Part shown: one piece after another, positions 14,919-15,772 of the stretch
Layout of the letters: the number at the start of each line of letters is the position of its first letter
Position numbering within the stretch: position 1 is the stretch's first letter
Assembly (NCBI GenBank): GCA_937920335.1
Contig: CALGUT010000333.1
Span: forward strand, 1-15,772
DNA length: 15,772 bases
Reading direction: 5' to 3'
DNA from: an uncultured Opitutales bacterium
GTDB taxonomy: Bacteria > Verrucomicrobiota > Verrucomicrobiia > Opitutales > UBA2995
The notes under the pieces: model-generated
Database searches by the model: none
What the model was told of the DNA's origin: nothing
What the model saw: the letters and a program-made list of their open reading frames with translations, nothing else
Position numbers and translations under genes: made by a program

Positions 14919-15463
14919 TGACTCTTTCGATTTTCGCTGCCACTATTGTTACCGGGATTTGCCTTCTATTGATAGGCGGCTTACTATTCTGGAATGACAA
15001 ATCTGTCTCGAGCATCGCGAAAGGGCTACCCCGGTCACGCAGGTTTACGCTCGTGGTATTTGGGATCGGTAGTCTTTGGTTTATCTACAAGGTTTCCCAG
15101 TTAGGAGAAGCGGATTTTGGTAATCATCGAAATCTGCTTATGTCGATCTTCGCTATCATCGCAGTGTTGTCTTACTTTTATGTCCCAGACTTTTTGGCGA
15201 TTCGTGGGGTGTGCATCATATGGTTGTTGGCTGCTGCAGAGATGTTGCGTTCTGCATTTGCGCTTTATGACACGCCGGGACGTTTGTTCCTGGTCGTGTT
15301 TGCATATTTTTTGATCGTGCTCTCTATTTACTTGGCTGTTGCACCATACCGCTCGCGTGATTTTTTCGAATGGTTGTTTAGAACTCCAGGCCGACCCAAG
15401 ATGATCGGAGGGATGTTAGTGATGTATGGGTTGGTGTTGAGTATAGCAGCATTCACTTACTGA
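14918..15463 (+). CDS. Six-helix membrane protein of unknown function
   Basis: 181 residues with hydrophobic segments at ~4-24, 43-60, 72-89, 91-109, 121-141 and 161-180, and basic patches at 35-42 (AKGLPRSRR), 143-147 and 155-161, which by the positive-inside rule mark cytoplasmic loops. No catalytic or transport motif was recognised. The ATG overlaps the miaB stop by one base, so it is almost certainly co-translated with it, and gmk starts 20 bp after its stop. Operon placement between a tRNA-modification and a nucleotide gene does not by itself tell its role. Confidence 0.8.
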   Translation: MTLSIFAATIVTGICLLLIGGLLFWNDKSVSSIAKGLPRSRRFTLVVFGIGSLWFIYKVSQLGEADFGNHRNLLMSIFAIIAVLSYFYVPDFLAIRGVCIIWLLAAAEMLRSAFALYDTPGRLFLVVFAYFLIVLSIYLAVAPYRSRDFFEWLFRTPGRPKMIGGMLVMYGLVLSIAAFTY

Positions 15464-15482
15464 AGCTTTCTTGGCTCGTACG

Positions 15483-15772
15483 ATGGAATTTCCTAATAAG
15501 AATTTGGCACTCCTCTTGATCCTCGCTGGCCCTACTGGAACGGGGAAGAGTACCCTGTGTGATGGGATGACAGGAAGGCATAAGTGTATTCAACGAGTTA
15601 TTACTTCCACTACGCGTGCTCCCCGTGCCGGAGAGGAAGACGGTAAGGATTATTTCTTTTTCAGCGACGAGGAGTTTAATGAGAAGTTGGAGCGAGGGGC
15701 GTTCTATGAAAATGCACAAGTGCATGCTCACCGCTATGGAACCCTGAAATCCGAGATCCAAGAAAAGTTATC
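15483..15772 (+). CDS. gmk: Guanylate kinase (N-terminal part, cut by window end)
   Basis: 96 complete codons are visible. P-loop GPTGTGKST (16-24) starts the protein, followed by the GMP-binding region ITSTTRAPRAGEEDGKDYFF (40-59), where Arg45 and Arg48 match the conserved STTRxPRxGE motif, then EEFNEKLERGAFYENAQVH and RYGT (the Tyr-Gly-Thr motif). The enzyme makes GDP from GMP and ATP in the cytoplasm. The lid and C terminus lie beyond the window. The family more often has GPSGxGKST; the Thr replacement is conservative. ATG 15483 is the natural start by family alignment, although no strong ribosome site precedes it. Confidence 0.92.
   Translation, partial: MEFPNKNLALLLILAGPTGTGKSTLCDGMTGRHKCIQRVITSTTRAPRAGEEDGKDYFFFSDEEFNEKLERGAFYENAQVHAHRYGTLKSEIQEKL

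Noticed and set aside
15453..15761. Minus-strand open frame opposite gmk
   Set aside because: Antisense to a clear guanylate kinase with P-loop and GMP-binding motifs.

Overview
The window looks like chromosome from a Gram-negative bacterium. The best lineage guess is Verrucomicrobiota (Opitutae / Puniceicoccales type), from the mix of a PEP-CTERM-like sorting tail, a PEGA-domain membrane protein, moderate base composition and weak Shine-Dalgarno use with some TTG/GTG starts. This placement is inference; there is no rRNA, and I see no tRNA, IS element, CRISPR array or phage gene.

Left part (1-6883). Two minus-strand coiled-coil genes sit in tandem. The downstream one is cut by the window edge and is over 1,060 codons long. 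It starts with a receiver domain that has lost most of its phosphorylation chemistry and then runs as almost unbroken coiled coil. The upstream one (472 codons) is coiled coil with a very basic tail. Divergent from them is a 615-residue protein with a PilM/GspL-like actin-fold domain, one membrane segment and a periplasmic PEGA domain. Together they look like a scaffold or envelope-anchored structural module; this grouping is inference.

Middle part (6880-9310). A compact minus-strand operon encodes a Cupin_5 (DUF985) protein, PdxH (pyridoxal phosphate synthesis) and a PHP-family histidinol-phosphatase-like enzyme. It converges on the actin-fold gene so tightly that both stop codons share one CTAG. 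Upstream lies a tiny secreted protein with a PEP-CTERM-like C terminus, followed by a non-coding stretch unusually rich in perfect inverted repeats (9327-9503).

Right-middle part (9550-12940). Three plus-strand genes form the most unusual unit: an MTA/SAH-nucleosidase-like protein with a C-terminal extension, a spore-photoproduct-lyase-like radical SAM enzyme that seems to lack the hallmark hydrogen-donor cysteine, and a short-chain-dehydrogenase-like protein whose catalytic Ser/Tyr/Lys are all replaced and which carries a histone-H1-like Lys/Arg/Pro tail. A nucleosidase that removes 5'-deoxyadenosine, a radical SAM enzyme acting on nucleic acid and a DNA-binding pseudo-dehydrogenase would make a coherent uncharacterised nucleic-acid repair or modification module. 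Each fold is well supported; the joint role is a hypothesis.

Right end (12921-15772). A gamma-glutamylcyclotransferase-fold protein is divergent from miaB (tRNA methylthiolation). miaB overlaps by one base a six-helix membrane protein of unknown function, which is followed by gmk (guanylate kinase), cut by the window edge.
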